A DNA stretch of 64,000 bases from Clostridium_AM sp900759715 (GTDB lineage Bacteria; Bacillota; Clostridia; Clostridiales; Clostridiaceae): positions 1-64,000 of the forward strand of contig CAAEXF010000087.1 of assembly GCA_900759715.1 (NCBI GenBank), in the 5' to 3' direction. The position numbers and the translations under genes are program-made. The notes below the pieces were generated by a model. That model saw only the letters and a program-made list of their open reading frames with translations, ran no database searches and was not told the DNA's origin. Within the stretch, counting starts at the first letter, position 1. Every line of letters begins with the position of its first letter. Shown piece by piece: positions 23,461 through 32,325 of the stretch.

Positions 23461-24495
23461 ATGAATTTGATAGAAATTGTTAAAGCTTTACCTAAAACAG
23501 AATTGCATTGTCATTTAGATGGCAGCATAAGGACAGAAACTATACTTGATATTGCTGAAAAAGAAAATATTGAAATTCCAACAAAAGAATTATTAGAGTT
23601 TGAAAAATGTGTGAAAATCCTTGGAGATTGTAATTCATTAAAAGAGTACTTGGATAAATTTGATTTACCAATAAAAGTTATGCAAAAGCATGAACATATA
23701 TATAGAATAACTTGTGAATTGTTAGAAGATCTTTCAAAACAAAATGTGAGATATATAGAAATAAGATTTGCACCATTTTTTCACACAAAACAAGGGATGT
23801 CAGCAGAAGAGGTTATAGAGACAATTCTAAAGGGAATGAAAGATAGCAAGAAAAAGTATGGAATAATGTCCAATTTAATAGTATGTGCCATGAGACATGA
23901 GGGCAGTGAAACAAGTAAGCGATTAGTAGAAATATCCAAAAGATATCTTAATAAGGGGATAGTTGCAGTAGACCTAGCAGGCAATGAACATGATTTTCCA
24001 CCAGAACTTCATAAAGAAGCTTTTGATTTAGCTAATAGTTATGGATTTCACTGTACTATACATGCAGGTGAAACCGGTATACATGAGAACATAATAAAAT
24101 CTATTGAGTTGCTGCATGCAGAAAGAATTGGTCATGGTGTATATGCATTTAAGAATGAAAATACAGTTAAATATCTAAAGGACAATAAGATTCCTTTGGA
24201 GGTTTGCATAACCAGTAATGTAAACACAAAGGCTGTTAAGTCTTACAATGAACACCCAGTAAAGAACTATTTGAATGAAGGATTAGTTGTAACAATAAAT
24301 ACAGATAATATTACTGTTTCAAATGTATCTATAATTGACGAATATAATTATTTAATAAAAGAGCAGGGATTTACGCTGCAGGATATATTAAAGGTAATAA
24401 AAAATGGAATAGAAGCTTCTTTTGCTTCTAGGGAAGAAAAAATTATTTTAATAAAAGAATATGAGGATGCTTTACGAAAACTTAAACTTGTCTAG
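23461..24495 (+). CDS. add: Adenosine deaminase
   Basis: A 344-residue metal-dependent deaminase of normal length that turns adenosine into inosine in purine salvage. Zinc ligands His16 and His18 are in TELHCHLDGS; HAGE and RIGHGVYAF follow; the metal aspartate is in INTDN, where the usual second Asp (TDD) is Asn, a variant I believe occurs in other clostridial homologues. Preceded by AAGGACGGG and followed by its own terminator. Confidence 0.94.
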   Translation: MNLIEIVKALPKTELHCHLDGSIRTETILDIAEKENIEIPTKELLEFEKCVKILGDCNSLKEYLDKFDLPIKVMQKHEHIYRITCELLEDLSKQNVRYIEIRFAPFFHTKQGMSAEEVIETILKGMKDSKKKYGIMSNLIVCAMRHEGSETSKRLVEISKRYLNKGIVAVDLAGNEHDFPPELHKEAFDLANSYGFHCTIHAGETGIHENIIKSIELLHAERIGHGVYAFKNENTVKYLKDNKIPLEVCITSNVNTKAVKSYNEHPVKNYLNEGLVVTINTDNITVSNVSIIDEYNYLIKEQGFTLQDILKVIKNGIEASFASREEKIILIKEYEDALRKLKLV

Positions 24496-24504
24496 GCATC
24501 GGAC

Positions 24505-24556
24505 AAAAACTGTTGATGGTATTATAAAATAAAATATCATCAACAGTTTTATTTAT
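24505..24556 (+). terminator. Rho-independent terminator
   Basis: AAAACTGTTGATG and CATCAACAGTTTT form a 13-base perfect stem, then TTTTATTTAT. Confidence 0.88.
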
Positions 24557-24629
24557 ATGAAAAGAAAATCTTTGCTTAAAAACAAAACATTAATTTGAAT
24601 ATATATAAGTATATTATATTATAAGTAAT

Positions 24630-24659
24630 TTTGTTAAAGTAATATATTACTTTAACAAA
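24630..24659. promoter_or_regulatory. Perfect 30-base palindrome upstream of the YitT gene
   Basis: It starts TTTGTTAAAGTAATA and reads the same on both strands over 30 bases without a loop. It lies 50 bases upstream of the YitT start codon, so it is more likely an operator than a terminator. The binding protein is unknown. Confidence 0.5.
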
Positions 24660-24709
24660 GAATAAAAAAGCACCATATAATATTAATGAGTAAGTAAGGG
24701 AGGTAATAT

Positions 24710-25567
24710 ATGACAGAAAAGCATAATAAGCATTTTAAATTAATAAGTAGAATTTTTTTTATGATGTTAGGAGCTACTTTAGTGTCAATTGGCTTGGAAG
24801 TGTTTCTCATACCTAATAATATAATAGATGGAGGAATAACGGGTATCTCGATTATTTTAAACTATTTGACCAAAATTCCTCTAGGAGTATATATTTTCAT
24901 ATTGAATGCCCCTTTCTTGTTAATAGGATACAAACAAATCGGAAAAACATTTGCACTTTCTACATTATTTTCAGTAACTATGTTATCAATTGGAGTAACA
25001 GTTTTTCAACCTATAGACAGGATAACTCAAGATGTATTATTAGCCTCTGTTTTTGGAGGTATAATAGTAGGAGCTGGTGTTGGGTTGATAATACGAAATG
25101 GTGGGTCATTAGATGGAACAGAAATTGTAGCTATTATAATGGATAAAAGCTCATCATTTTCCATTGGAGAAATAGTAATGTCTTTCAACTTATTTATACT
25201 AAGTAGTGCGGGATTTGTTTTTGGATGGGACAGAGCTATGTATTCATTAATAGCATACTTTATTGCATTTAAGGTTATTGATATTACTGTTGAAGGGTTA
25301 GATGAATCAAAGGCTGTTTTTATTGTATCAGAAAAATATACTGATATAACTGAGGCTATAATGGCCAGGCTTGGAAGAGGTGTCACTTTGCTTAAAGGTA
25401 AAGGAGCATATATGGGCAGGCCGACAAATGTAATATATGTTGTAGTAACACGTCTAGAGATATCAAAATTGAAATCAATTGTGCATGGCTTTGATGAAAA
25501 TGCTCTTGTTACTATTGGGAGTGTAGAAGTATCAGGAAAAATACACAGAAAGCGAGCTATCCATTAA
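24710..25567 (+). CDS. YitT family membrane protein (DUF161 and DUF2179)
   Basis: A 285-residue protein with five or six membrane helices (about 12-195) in the YitT/DUF161 pattern (FLIPNNIIDGGITGISIIL, RNGGSLDGTEIVAI). A cytosolic DUF2179 domain (about 205-280, GRGVTLLKGKGAYMG) follows. The family is widespread in Firmicutes with no settled transport substrate. Single gene with AGGGAGG ribosome site and a 30-base palindrome upstream. Confidence 0.92.
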   Translation: MTEKHNKHFKLISRIFFMMLGATLVSIGLEVFLIPNNIIDGGITGISIILNYLTKIPLGVYIFILNAPFLLIGYKQIGKTFALSTLFSVTMLSIGVTVFQPIDRITQDVLLASVFGGIIVGAGVGLIIRNGGSLDGTEIVAIIMDKSSSFSIGEIVMSFNLFILSSAGFVFGWDRAMYSLIAYFIAFKVIDITVEGLDESKAVFIVSEKYTDITEAIMARLGRGVTLLKGKGAYMGRPTNVIYVVVTRLEISKLKSIVHGFDENALVTIGSVEVSGKIHRKRAIH

Positions 25568-25578
25568 AGAAAAGCACA

Positions 25579-25642
25579 ATATAGGAAAGGGAATATAAAT
25601 AAATTTTATTTTATTAGTATATTTACATCCCCTTTTCTATAT
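25579..25642 (+). terminator. Probable terminator after YitT gene
   Basis: Imperfect long stem: ATATAGGAAAGGGAATATAAA near the left pairs with TTTACATCCCCTTTTCTATAT at the right, leaving a T-rich loop. There is no distal T run. Confidence 0.45.
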
Positions 25643-25797
25643 AAATTTAAATCTATATAATAACTATTAAAGTTTAACTAATTAATTATGATAAAAGCTG
25701 GCTAACATAATTTAATTCTATTACTAAATATTTAAAAATAGTACATTATATGCTAATATTTATACATAAGAATATATAATGAACTGAGGGGATAGAA

Positions 25798-26070
25798 ATG
25801 CTTAAAAACTATATGGAGGATGTTGTTGATCATCTAATACCAAATATTTTAAATCGATGCAACAATATATGTAAATGTGAATTGTGTGTTGAAGATATAA
25901 AGGCTGTGACATTAAATAATTTAAAGCCTATGTATATTGTAACTGAGAAAGGAAATATATATGCTAAAATCAACGAACTTAAAGCACAGTTTATGACCGA
26001 TGCAATTACAGAATTAGTGAGAGCAATAGAAATAGTTTCAAAAAATCCAAGACATAATGTAGAAGACTAA
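25798..26070 (+). CDS. ComFB family protein
   Basis: A 90-residue protein of the late competence ComFB family: NYMEDVVDHLIPNIL at the start, a cysteine group CNNICKCELCVEDIKAVTLNNLKP that may bind metal, and a C-terminal helix. ComFB-type proteins have been reported to bind cyclic dinucleotides in other bacteria; the role in clostridia is not known. It is monocistronic with a GAGGGGA ribosome site. Confidence 0.85.
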   Translation: MLKNYMEDVVDHLIPNILNRCNNICKCELCVEDIKAVTLNNLKPMYIVTEKGNIYAKINELKAQFMTDAITELVRAIEIVSKNPRHNVED

Positions 26071-26201
26071 AAGTTCAAAAATTAATTTATTTAATTATTA
26101 TGTACTGGATAAGAATTATCCAAGATTCAGATAAGTTGCAGATCCAAATCTGAATCTAAGAAATTCTTTATAAAATAAAAACTTAGTGTGTTCATTTATA
26201 T

Positions 26202-26380
26202 ATTAAGCATTTTTTGTGCCAACTGTAAAAGTGGCATTTTAGGTTAAGTTATCTATTCGTATTTATCATAATGATAAACAGAATTTATTGAAATTGATAG
26301 TGTGTTCTATAATATATTATTAAAGTAATAATTTATGCTATTTATCAAAGTGATAAATTTTTATCACTTTGATAAATAGC
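26202..26380. promoter_or_regulatory. Palindromic operator array, downstream side of the CWB2-GH18 gene
   Basis: Three exact TTATCA-N3-TGATAA dyads: 26263-26277, 26342-26356 and 26361-26375. The second and third together form a 44-base near-perfect palindrome (26337-26380). The block begins with ATTAAGCATTTTTTGTGCCAA, which recurs upstream of the gene at 28601. The 44-base palindrome may also end the minus-strand gene. The rest of the 366-base gap shows nothing else. Confidence 0.6.
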
Positions 26381-26436
26381 TTTAAAGCATCAAATAAAGT
26401 GAAGCGTAGAATCAGCTATTCACTCGAATAAAATCA

Positions 26437-28347
26437 TTATTTATTTAGTCTTAAAGCAATGGTTGACCAGAAATCACTATTTTCTAGACCTAACCTCCAC
26501 ATTGCTGCTCCAGATAAATCGCAATTATTTATAATATCTAATTTGTAACCGATGCTTGTACTATTTTCAAACCAAACTGTGTGATAGACACCTGAGCTAT
26601 CGGTGTAGTTAAAGTAAGGGCTTTTAGAAGTTGAGTCCCATTTTACAGTAGAATTATATTTTGCAGCTATGTTATATGCCTGTTGTATGCCATACGCATC
26701 TGCTTTTTCTCCAGTGGATGTCCAATCGTATGCATAGGAAGCTATACCAAGTACTATTTTCTCTTTTGGAACAACGGTAAGTGTATAATTTACTACATTC
26801 TGCACCCAATTTATAGATGCTATGGGACCAGGTGTTCCACCAGACCAATGCTCATCATATGTCATAAGTATGATCTTATCCGAATACTTAGCAATTTCAG
26901 CATAATCAAAAGCACCAGCCCAGTTATCATTAAGACTATCTCTAGTTTTAGCTGGGACTGCTATTGTTACTTCAAAGCCCTGAGAATGAAGAGCATTATA
27001 AAGTTCTTTCATAAAAGTAGAAAGATAATCTCTGTCATAATAATAAATTCCCTCTAAGTCTATATTAACTCCTTTATAGTTATTCGCAACTAACACGTTA
27101 AGTATATTATTAATCAACTTATTTCTATTGCTGCTGTTTTCAAGTACACTTTTTGCTATATCTCCATCAAAATTATTAGTTATCATAGCTAAAGTTGAAA
27201 TTTTATTTTTAGAAGCATAATTTAATTGATCTACCGGTATATCGCCGCTTAAGTTTCCATATCCATCAGTATCAAAGGTATCTGTTGCTATTTCATCTAT
27301 TATGTCGGAGTTACTTACTAGTGAATTATAGGAAGCGTTATCTCCAGGATAATAATATGTACTATAGCCTAAAAGAGTTTTAGATGGTTTAAGTATCCTT
27401 TCCACTAAGGAATCAGGTATAATGGAGGTTCCACCAAGGAGTTTAACGAAGGAAATAGACTCATTATTAGAATCAATTATAGATTTAGCTCTATAGTAGG
27501 AACCATCCGTTAACACAATTGGAGCAAAGTTTTTTGCAGCTGCAGAGGATCCACTTAGCGCATCGGGAAAATTTTCACCACTTGCAAAATAAACACTATT
27601 AAAATTAATATCCTTTGAAAATTCATTTAAAATTGCTGCATTAGTGCTATATCTGTCAATTCCGCTTAATCGTTTTACGTTTTTAAGTTCATTAACAGCG
27701 TTATCACTTATAGCGCCTATTCCCCCGATTACGTAGAAATTGTTTATATTATTGACATTTATGTACTCCTTAACATTAGATGGAAGAAATTTTGAAGTGG
27801 AAAATAATATAGGCATTTGCTTTGAGGCAGCTATAGATGCTGCTGATAACGCATCAGGAAAGTTTTCTCCAGAACAAATAAAAGCTCCATTCTTTGAACC
27901 AACAACTTCAGCTACTTTAATACTAGTTTCATATCGATCTTGTCCATATAATCTAGTACAGGATATGTTAAGAGAGGTAAGTGTATCTTCAATATTTTTA
28001 GATATTACCCCTGGACCACCAATTATAAAAACATTTTTTGTTTGTAGACGCTTTATTTCTTGTAGTGTTTCACTATTTAAGATTCCCTTTTCTGTTAGCA
28101 AAATTGGAGCATTATATTTTTTTGCTAAAGGTGCAGCGCTAAGGCCATCAGGAAAATTTTCTCCGGAAACTAATACTACATAGTCTGATTGATTCCAGCT
28201 ATCTTGAGATATTTTTACGGAAGTTCCGTATCTGTCAACACCGGCTAGTCTCACAGTTGAAGCTGCAGCAGACACTTTTGATGACATTAATGATAGTGCA
28301 ATAAAAAAAGAACAAGTTAGCGATAGATATTTCTTCGTATTTAACAT
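26437..28347 (-). CDS. Cell-wall hydrolase: three CWB2 repeats plus YaaH-like GH18 domain
   Basis: A 636-residue secreted protein. A signal peptide (1-27, ending KVSAAAS) is followed by three cell-wall-binding repeat 2 units (about 30-125, 126-220, 221-315; each with RLxGxDRYxTxxxI and ENFPDALSxxxxA). A GH18 domain (about 325-636) follows with the catalytic stretch KGVNIDLEGI and LMTYDEHWSGGTPGP. It resembles SleL/YaaH N-acetylglucosaminidases that act on peptidoglycan, including spore cortex. CWB2 units bind anionic wall polymers, so it is likely cell-surface anchored. Both flanks carry TTATCA-N3-TGATAA dyads. Confidence 0.95.
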   Translation of the reverse strand: MLNTKKYLSLTCSFFIALSLMSSKVSAAASTVRLAGVDRYGTSVKISQDSWNQSDYVVLVSGENFPDGLSAAPLAKKYNAPILLTEKGILNSETLQEIKRLQTKNVFIIGGPGVISKNIEDTLTSLNISCTRLYGQDRYETSIKVAEVVGSKNGAFICSGENFPDALSAASIAASKQMPILFSTSKFLPSNVKEYINVNNINNFYVIGGIGAISDNAVNELKNVKRLSGIDRYSTNAAILNEFSKDINFNSVYFASGENFPDALSGSSAAAKNFAPIVLTDGSYYRAKSIIDSNNESISFVKLLGGTSIIPDSLVERILKPSKTLLGYSTYYYPGDNASYNSLVSNSDIIDEIATDTFDTDGYGNLSGDIPVDQLNYASKNKISTLAMITNNFDGDIAKSVLENSSNRNKLINNILNVLVANNYKGVNIDLEGIYYYDRDYLSTFMKELYNALHSQGFEVTIAVPAKTRDSLNDNWAGAFDYAEIAKYSDKIILMTYDEHWSGGTPGPIASINWVQNVVNYTLTVVPKEKIVLGIASYAYDWTSTGEKADAYGIQQAYNIAAKYNSTVKWDSTSKSPYFNYTDSSGVYHTVWFENSTSIGYKLDIINNCDLSGAAMWRLGLENSDFWSTIALRLNK

Positions 28348-28502
28348 TGATTGCCTCCTTAATTAGTATACAAGTTATTACATTAATTTTAAAAACTTGT
28401 CCATTATTTAAGTACGATAGAACTATTCAATTTATATAGGTATAAGCAATATATAATTTTTTTTCATAGAAAGCCATATGAAGAGCAAAAGTTAAGGGTC
28501 AA

Positions 28503-28540
28503 AAAGAAATAGCGCAGCTTATTGCTGTGCTATTTCTTTG
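28503..28540 (-). terminator. Terminator-like hairpin upstream of the CWB2-GH18 gene
   Basis: AAAGAAATAGCGCAGC pairs with GCTGTGCTATTTCTTT (one G-T pair). A U-rich run (TTTCTTTTTG) follows only on the minus strand. It lies 156 bases before the minus-strand start codon, so it may be a leader attenuator or end a small RNA. No gene lies upstream on that strand. Confidence 0.5.
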
Positions 28541-28600
28541 GGGTTTGGTTGTTAAATTATATGGGGATTAAAAATGGTTTTAAGTACTTACATATATTTT

Positions 28601-28797
28601 ATTAAGCATTTTTCATGCCAATAGGGGAAAGGGCTATTCTACGTGGAAATATGTTGAGAAGTTTATCATAATGAGAAGTTATCTTTGTTAAAAGAAAAAG
28701 ATTAAAGTTAGTATTTATCAAAAAATAGTATAATTTGTTTTTATCAAAGTGATAATTAATTGTTTTATCAAAATGATAAAAATTATCGAAATGATAA
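28601..28797. promoter_or_regulatory. Palindromic operator array, upstream side of the CWB2-GH18 gene
   Basis: Four dyads of the form TTATCA-N3-TGATAA: 28663-28677 (one arm imperfect), 28741-28755, 28765-28779 and 28783-28797 (TTATCG arm). The block opens with ATTAAGCATTTTTCATGCCAA, as on the other flank, and the first dyad sits 62 bases after that box here and 61 there. The region also separates the gene from murI, so it could serve either. The rest of the 645-base gap holds the hairpin at 28503. Confidence 0.6.
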
Positions 28798-28992
28798 AAT
28801 GTTAAAGCTATGGGCTGCTTTTTAAATTAACATAGGATTTTAAGTCCTTTATAGAGGTTAGAGCAGAAATAGTGAAGTATAGATGCGCATTCGTAGCAAA
28901 TTACGTGAAACAACAAGCTATGTTATTATGATATAATAAAACTACATGTATGTTAAATTTACATATAGATCTTATTTATTGGAGGAATAAAA

Positions 28993-29775
28993 ATGCAAAT
29001 AGGTTTTTTTGATTCTGGTATCGGAGGTATTACTGTATTGCATGATGCGCTAAAAATGTTACCTCATGAAGATTATATATATTACGCAGATACATTAAAT
29101 GTTCCATATGGACCAAAACCGAAAGATGAAGTTAAAAAACATATTTTTAATGCTATAGAGTTCATTATTCAACAGCGAGTTAAGGCAATAGTGATTGCTT
29201 GTAATACTGCCACAAGTGTGGCAATCGAAGATCTAAGATCTAAATATAGTATTCCGATAATAGGCATGGAACCTGCTGTGAAACCTGCTGTTGAAAAAAA
29301 TAAAGATGTAAATAAACGAGTTCTGGTAACTGCTACTGCTTTGACTTTAAAAGAAGAAAAACTACAAAATCTTATTACTAAATTAGATAATGAACATATT
29401 GTTGATTTATTACCGCTTCCAGGATTGGTTCAATTCTCGGAAAGATTTGAGTTCAATGAACAAATAGTATTACCTTATCTTCAAGAGCAGTTATTTAAAT
29501 ATGACTTAAATAAGTACGAAACCGTTGTTTTAGGGTGTACTCATTTTTCTTTCTATAAGGATATGTTTAGAAAATTACTTCCATCACATACTAATATAAT
29601 TGATGGAAACATTGGTACTGTAAAGAATCTAAAAAGAATTTTAGAAGAAACAAACTCTTTAAATGAAGGTAGCGGCAATATTATTTTCTATAATTCAGGA
29701 TACAAGGTTGAGGATAAAGCAAAATTAGATAAATACAGTAAATTATTTAAAAGATTAGATGATATTGACGTATAA
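28993..29775 (+). CDS. murI: Glutamate racemase
   Basis: A 260-residue cofactor-independent racemase that makes D-glutamate for peptidoglycan. Conserved parts are FFDSGIGGITVL, the first catalytic cysteine Cys70 in IACNTATS and the second, Cys182, in LGCTHF. The length is usual. It is preceded by TTGGAGGAA and followed by its own terminator. Its placement next to a cell-wall hydrolase may be chance. Confidence 0.95.
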   Translation: MQIGFFDSGIGGITVLHDALKMLPHEDYIYYADTLNVPYGPKPKDEVKKHIFNAIEFIIQQRVKAIVIACNTATSVAIEDLRSKYSIPIIGMEPAVKPAVEKNKDVNKRVLVTATALTLKEEKLQNLITKLDNEHIVDLLPLPGLVQFSERFEFNEQIVLPYLQEQLFKYDLNKYETVVLGCTHFSFYKDMFRKLLPSHTNIIDGNIGTVKNLKRILEETNSLNEGSGNIIFYNSGYKVEDKAKLDKYSKLFKRLDDIDV

Positions 29776-29858
29776 AATTCACTACCATAGAACATTACTC
29801 AATATGCTTTAAGATTAAAATATAAAATTTTATGACTCATCTTTCTTATACTATGTAT

Positions 29859-29890
29859 TAAAGGAGGGCAAGCTGCCGTCCTTTAATTTT
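29859..29890 (+). terminator. Terminator after murI
   Basis: AAAGGAGGGC and GCCGTCCTTT form a stem with one mismatch, followed by AATTTTT. Confidence 0.7.
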
Positions 29891-29896
29891 TATATG

Positions 29897-30073
29897 TTAT
29901 CTATCATTAGGTTTTCCTAATACATACATATTGATTTGATCGCTAGCATCATAAGAGAAACTACCTGTGTAAACATTGAGGAGTTTCCAGCCTTGGCTGA
30001 GTAAATCATTTACTTCATTTTGACTGTGAGTTTCTTGTACTTTAACAATATCTAATAGATCCTCATTTATCAT
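29897..30073 (-). CDS. Small DUF1737-like protein
   Basis: A 58-residue protein starting MINEDLLDIVKVQE. The core NEVNDLLSQGWKLLNVYTG resembles short DUF1737/DUF4177-like proteins with the QGWxLL pattern. The AAAGGAGATGG site points to ATG 30073; a longer in-frame extension lacks one. No function known. Convergent with murI. Confidence 0.65.
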   Translation of the reverse strand: MINEDLLDIVKVQETHSQNEVNDLLSQGWKLLNVYTGSFSYDASDQINMYVLGKPNDR

Positions 30074-30333
30074 ACATTTACCATCTCCTTTAGCATTACC
30101 AGCATTAGTTAACAAGCATGGGCATTTTACCAATTAATTGCTATAATATAATTGTATAATTTAGTTAAAAAATTCATAGGTAAAATTATTAAATAAATAA
30201 CTTTGATATTTAATTTAGCCATAGACACAACTATTAACAGTGTTAATAAATCAAGCATCTAGATTGGGTATCTATAGATAAATTTAGATTGTGTAATTAA
30301 GTAAAATATATGTTTTAAGAGGTGGATTTTATA

Positions 30334-30825
30334 ATGAAAAAGCTGGTTGTATTTTATTCCTTTGAGGGAAACACAAGGTATATTGCTCAAAGTATTGCAA
30401 AAGGTATTAATGCGGATTTATTAGAGCTAAAACCGAGAAAAGATGTTAAAAGTAAAAGTTTTATGAAGTATCTTTGGGGTGGAAAACAGGTTGTACTCGG
30501 ACAAAAACCTGAACTTGAAAGATTAGATAAAGATCCTAATGAATATGACTTTATAATTTTTGGAACACCAGTCTGGGCCTTTAGTTATACACCAGCATTT
30601 AAAACCTTCTTTTCTCAAATAAAAATAACTAAAAAAAAGGTTGCTTTATTTTGTTGTAATGGCGGTGGTAAAGGTAAGACTTTTACAAATATGCGAGAAG
30701 AATTGAAAGAAAACGATATATTAGGAGAAATTGAATTTATTGATCCAATTAAAGGTGATGAAAAGAAAGCTGAAGAAGCTGCTAGGTGGGCTAAAAAGAT
30801 TTTTAGTGATATAGAAGAAGGTTAA
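30334..30825 (+). CDS. Flavodoxin
   Basis: A 163-residue FMN-binding electron carrier: VVFYSFEGNTRYIAQSIA is the FMN phosphate loop near the N terminus, with FGTPVWAFSYTPAF and ALFCCNGGGKGKTF for the other FMN loops. GTG at 30322 is in frame, but AGAGGTGG is spaced for ATG 30334. The last part, after residue 145, is helical. Single gene; partner unknown. Confidence 0.88.
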   Translation: MKKLVVFYSFEGNTRYIAQSIAKGINADLLELKPRKDVKSKSFMKYLWGGKQVVLGQKPELERLDKDPNEYDFIIFGTPVWAFSYTPAFKTFFSQIKITKKKVALFCCNGGGKGKTFTNMREELKENDILGEIEFIDPIKGDEKKAEEAARWAKKIFSDIEEG

Positions 30826-30838
30826 GGATACCTTCTTC

Positions 30839-31270
30839 CTACCCTTTTAATTTAAATACAACTAAACCAATTAGCATTATAAATAACCCTGCTGCCTTAG
30901 TAAAATCAAATCTAACTTGAGTTACTCCAAACCATCCAAAGGTATCAATTAGTGTGCAAATTAGTAACTGACTAATTATAACCAATGATACAGATAATGT
31001 TGGACCTAGTATAGATATTCCTTTCATAACACAGAAAACTATAATAACACCAAAGACGCCTCCGAATAAATATATCTTGTTTACCTCACCTATTCTGCTA
31101 ATATTGCCTTTAGCAAAAATAGCTATTACTAACAAAGAAAAAAGAAGTCCAACAGCATGTACAACAGCCGTTGTTTCCCATAATCCTATTTTGTCACTTA
31201 AACGTGTATTAAAAATTCCTTGTATACCTATTAAAGTTCCAGCTAGAATTGAAAGAATTGCTCCAATCAT
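30839..31270 (-). CDS. YdcZ (DMT superfamily) membrane protein
   Basis: A 143-residue protein with five hydrophobic helices in the DUF606/YdcZ pattern (LAGTLIGIQGIFNTRLSDKIG, GLFIMLIGLVVF). This is a half-size drug/metabolite transporter relative that works as a dimer. Substrate unknown. It lies directly downstream, 96 bases on, of a Crp/Fnr gene on the same strand, an arrangement seen with YeiL-type regulators, which suggests regulation by it. Confidence 0.85.
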   Translation of the reverse strand: MIGAILSILAGTLIGIQGIFNTRLSDKIGLWETTAVVHAVGLLFSLLVIAIFAKGNISRIGEVNKIYLFGGVFGVIIVFCVMKGISILGPTLSVSLVIISQLLICTLIDTFGWFGVTQVRFDFTKAAGLFIMLIGLVVFKLKG

Positions 31271-31366
31271 AAATATCCTCCTTTAAACATTTTAATTTAT
31301 GTTTATTTGATACAGATGTAGTCCAAATAATTAATTTATACAAGCATTGTTTTATAGGTAATGTGA

Positions 31367-32065
31367 TTATTCATACATGTTGCCATCAGATAACTCTTTT
31401 AATTTATTTATATCTTTTATAACAATTATGCTGCCTTTTTTTTCTATAATGCCTTTAGAAATAAAATCATTGATAATCCTGTATAGATGTCTGTAACTGG
31501 TACCAAGTAAAGTAGCTAGATCAGTAAATTTCGAAGTCTTAATCTCACTAATATTAGTAGAATTATTTTCATCAACGCTTATTGATAAAAGATAGCTAGC
31601 TAGCCTACTTTCAAGAGGGTATAAAAGATTTATTGAAGCTGAGTTTGAAACGGCATATAGCTTTTGGCTGATATTCTTTATTATAAATCTTAAAAATTTA
31701 GAGTCGTTATATGCATGGCTTAAAAGATCACTTGTTTTTATGCCTATAATTATAGACTCATTAACAGATTCTACATTACACTGAATTTTAAAATCTGTTA
31801 AAAACTCAATATCCCCTAGTATATTTAGAGGTTTGTTGAACCTGAGTAGTATAGATTTGCCATTATCATGTAATGTATATACTTTAAGTTTACCTTTTAC
31901 AAGAAAGTACATATAATTCATTTCACTACTTTTGGAACAAACCAATTCACCTTTGCTAAAGCTAAAAAGTTCCATATATTGAACCATATCTTTTTCAAAT
32001 ATGGAATTTAAGTTATATTTTTCTATATAGGAAAGGAGCATGTTTAAATTGTTAATTCGCTTCAT
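31367..32065 (-). CDS. Crp/Fnr family regulator (YeiL-like)
   Basis: A 232-residue regulator. Residues 20-130 are a cyclic-nucleotide-binding fold (FLVKGKLKVYTLHDNGKSILL), and 155-225 a helix-turn-helix (FTDLATLLGTSYRHLYRIIND). No N-terminal four-cysteine cluster as in Fnr is present. The start is ATG 32065 after GGAGGTAATA. It likely controls the adjacent YdcZ gene; the TGTGA-N6-TCACA site at 5657 is another possible target. Confidence 0.88.
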   Translation of the reverse strand: MKRINNLNMLLSYIEKYNLNSIFEKDMVQYMELFSFSKGELVCSKSSEMNYMYFLVKGKLKVYTLHDNGKSILLRFNKPLNILGDIEFLTDFKIQCNVESVNESIIIGIKTSDLLSHAYNDSKFLRFIIKNISQKLYAVSNSASINLLYPLESRLASYLLSISVDENNSTNISEIKTSKFTDLATLLGTSYRHLYRIINDFISKGIIEKKGSIIVIKDINKLKELSDGNMYE

Positions 32066-32325
32066 TATTACCTCCATCTTTAAGCATTATGATGTATACT
32101 AGTACATATTCTAAGATATTGTGTATTTTAAAACAATAAAATTATCTAACATAATTAGTATAAATGAGCGATTAGAATAAAAAAAGGACATATGTCATAT
32201 TAGACTTATTATATATGTATATATTATTTGTTAATAAGAAATTATTATTTGTATATTTGTCTTTAAACAGATAATATAGAATCTATAAGAACAATAAGAA
32301 ATAGTTAAAATATGAGGTGCAAAGG

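Noticed and set aside
24493..24509. CTAGGCATCGGACAAAA at the add stop codon resembles the right end of repeat R1 (GTAGTCATCGGATAAAA).
   Set aside because: About 13 of 17 bases match and no hairpin or other end is nearby; chance cannot be excluded.
26337..26380. The TTATCA repeats as a CRISPR array or dif site.
   Set aside because: Units are symmetric 15-mers with irregular spacing, no unique spacers, and no Cas or Xer gene nearby.
30322..30333. Upstream in-frame starts (also at 202, 12699 gene, 15941, 47694, 55183, 59451, 60489, 62488).
   Set aside because: In each case the ribosome site lies inside the extension and points to the later start used here.
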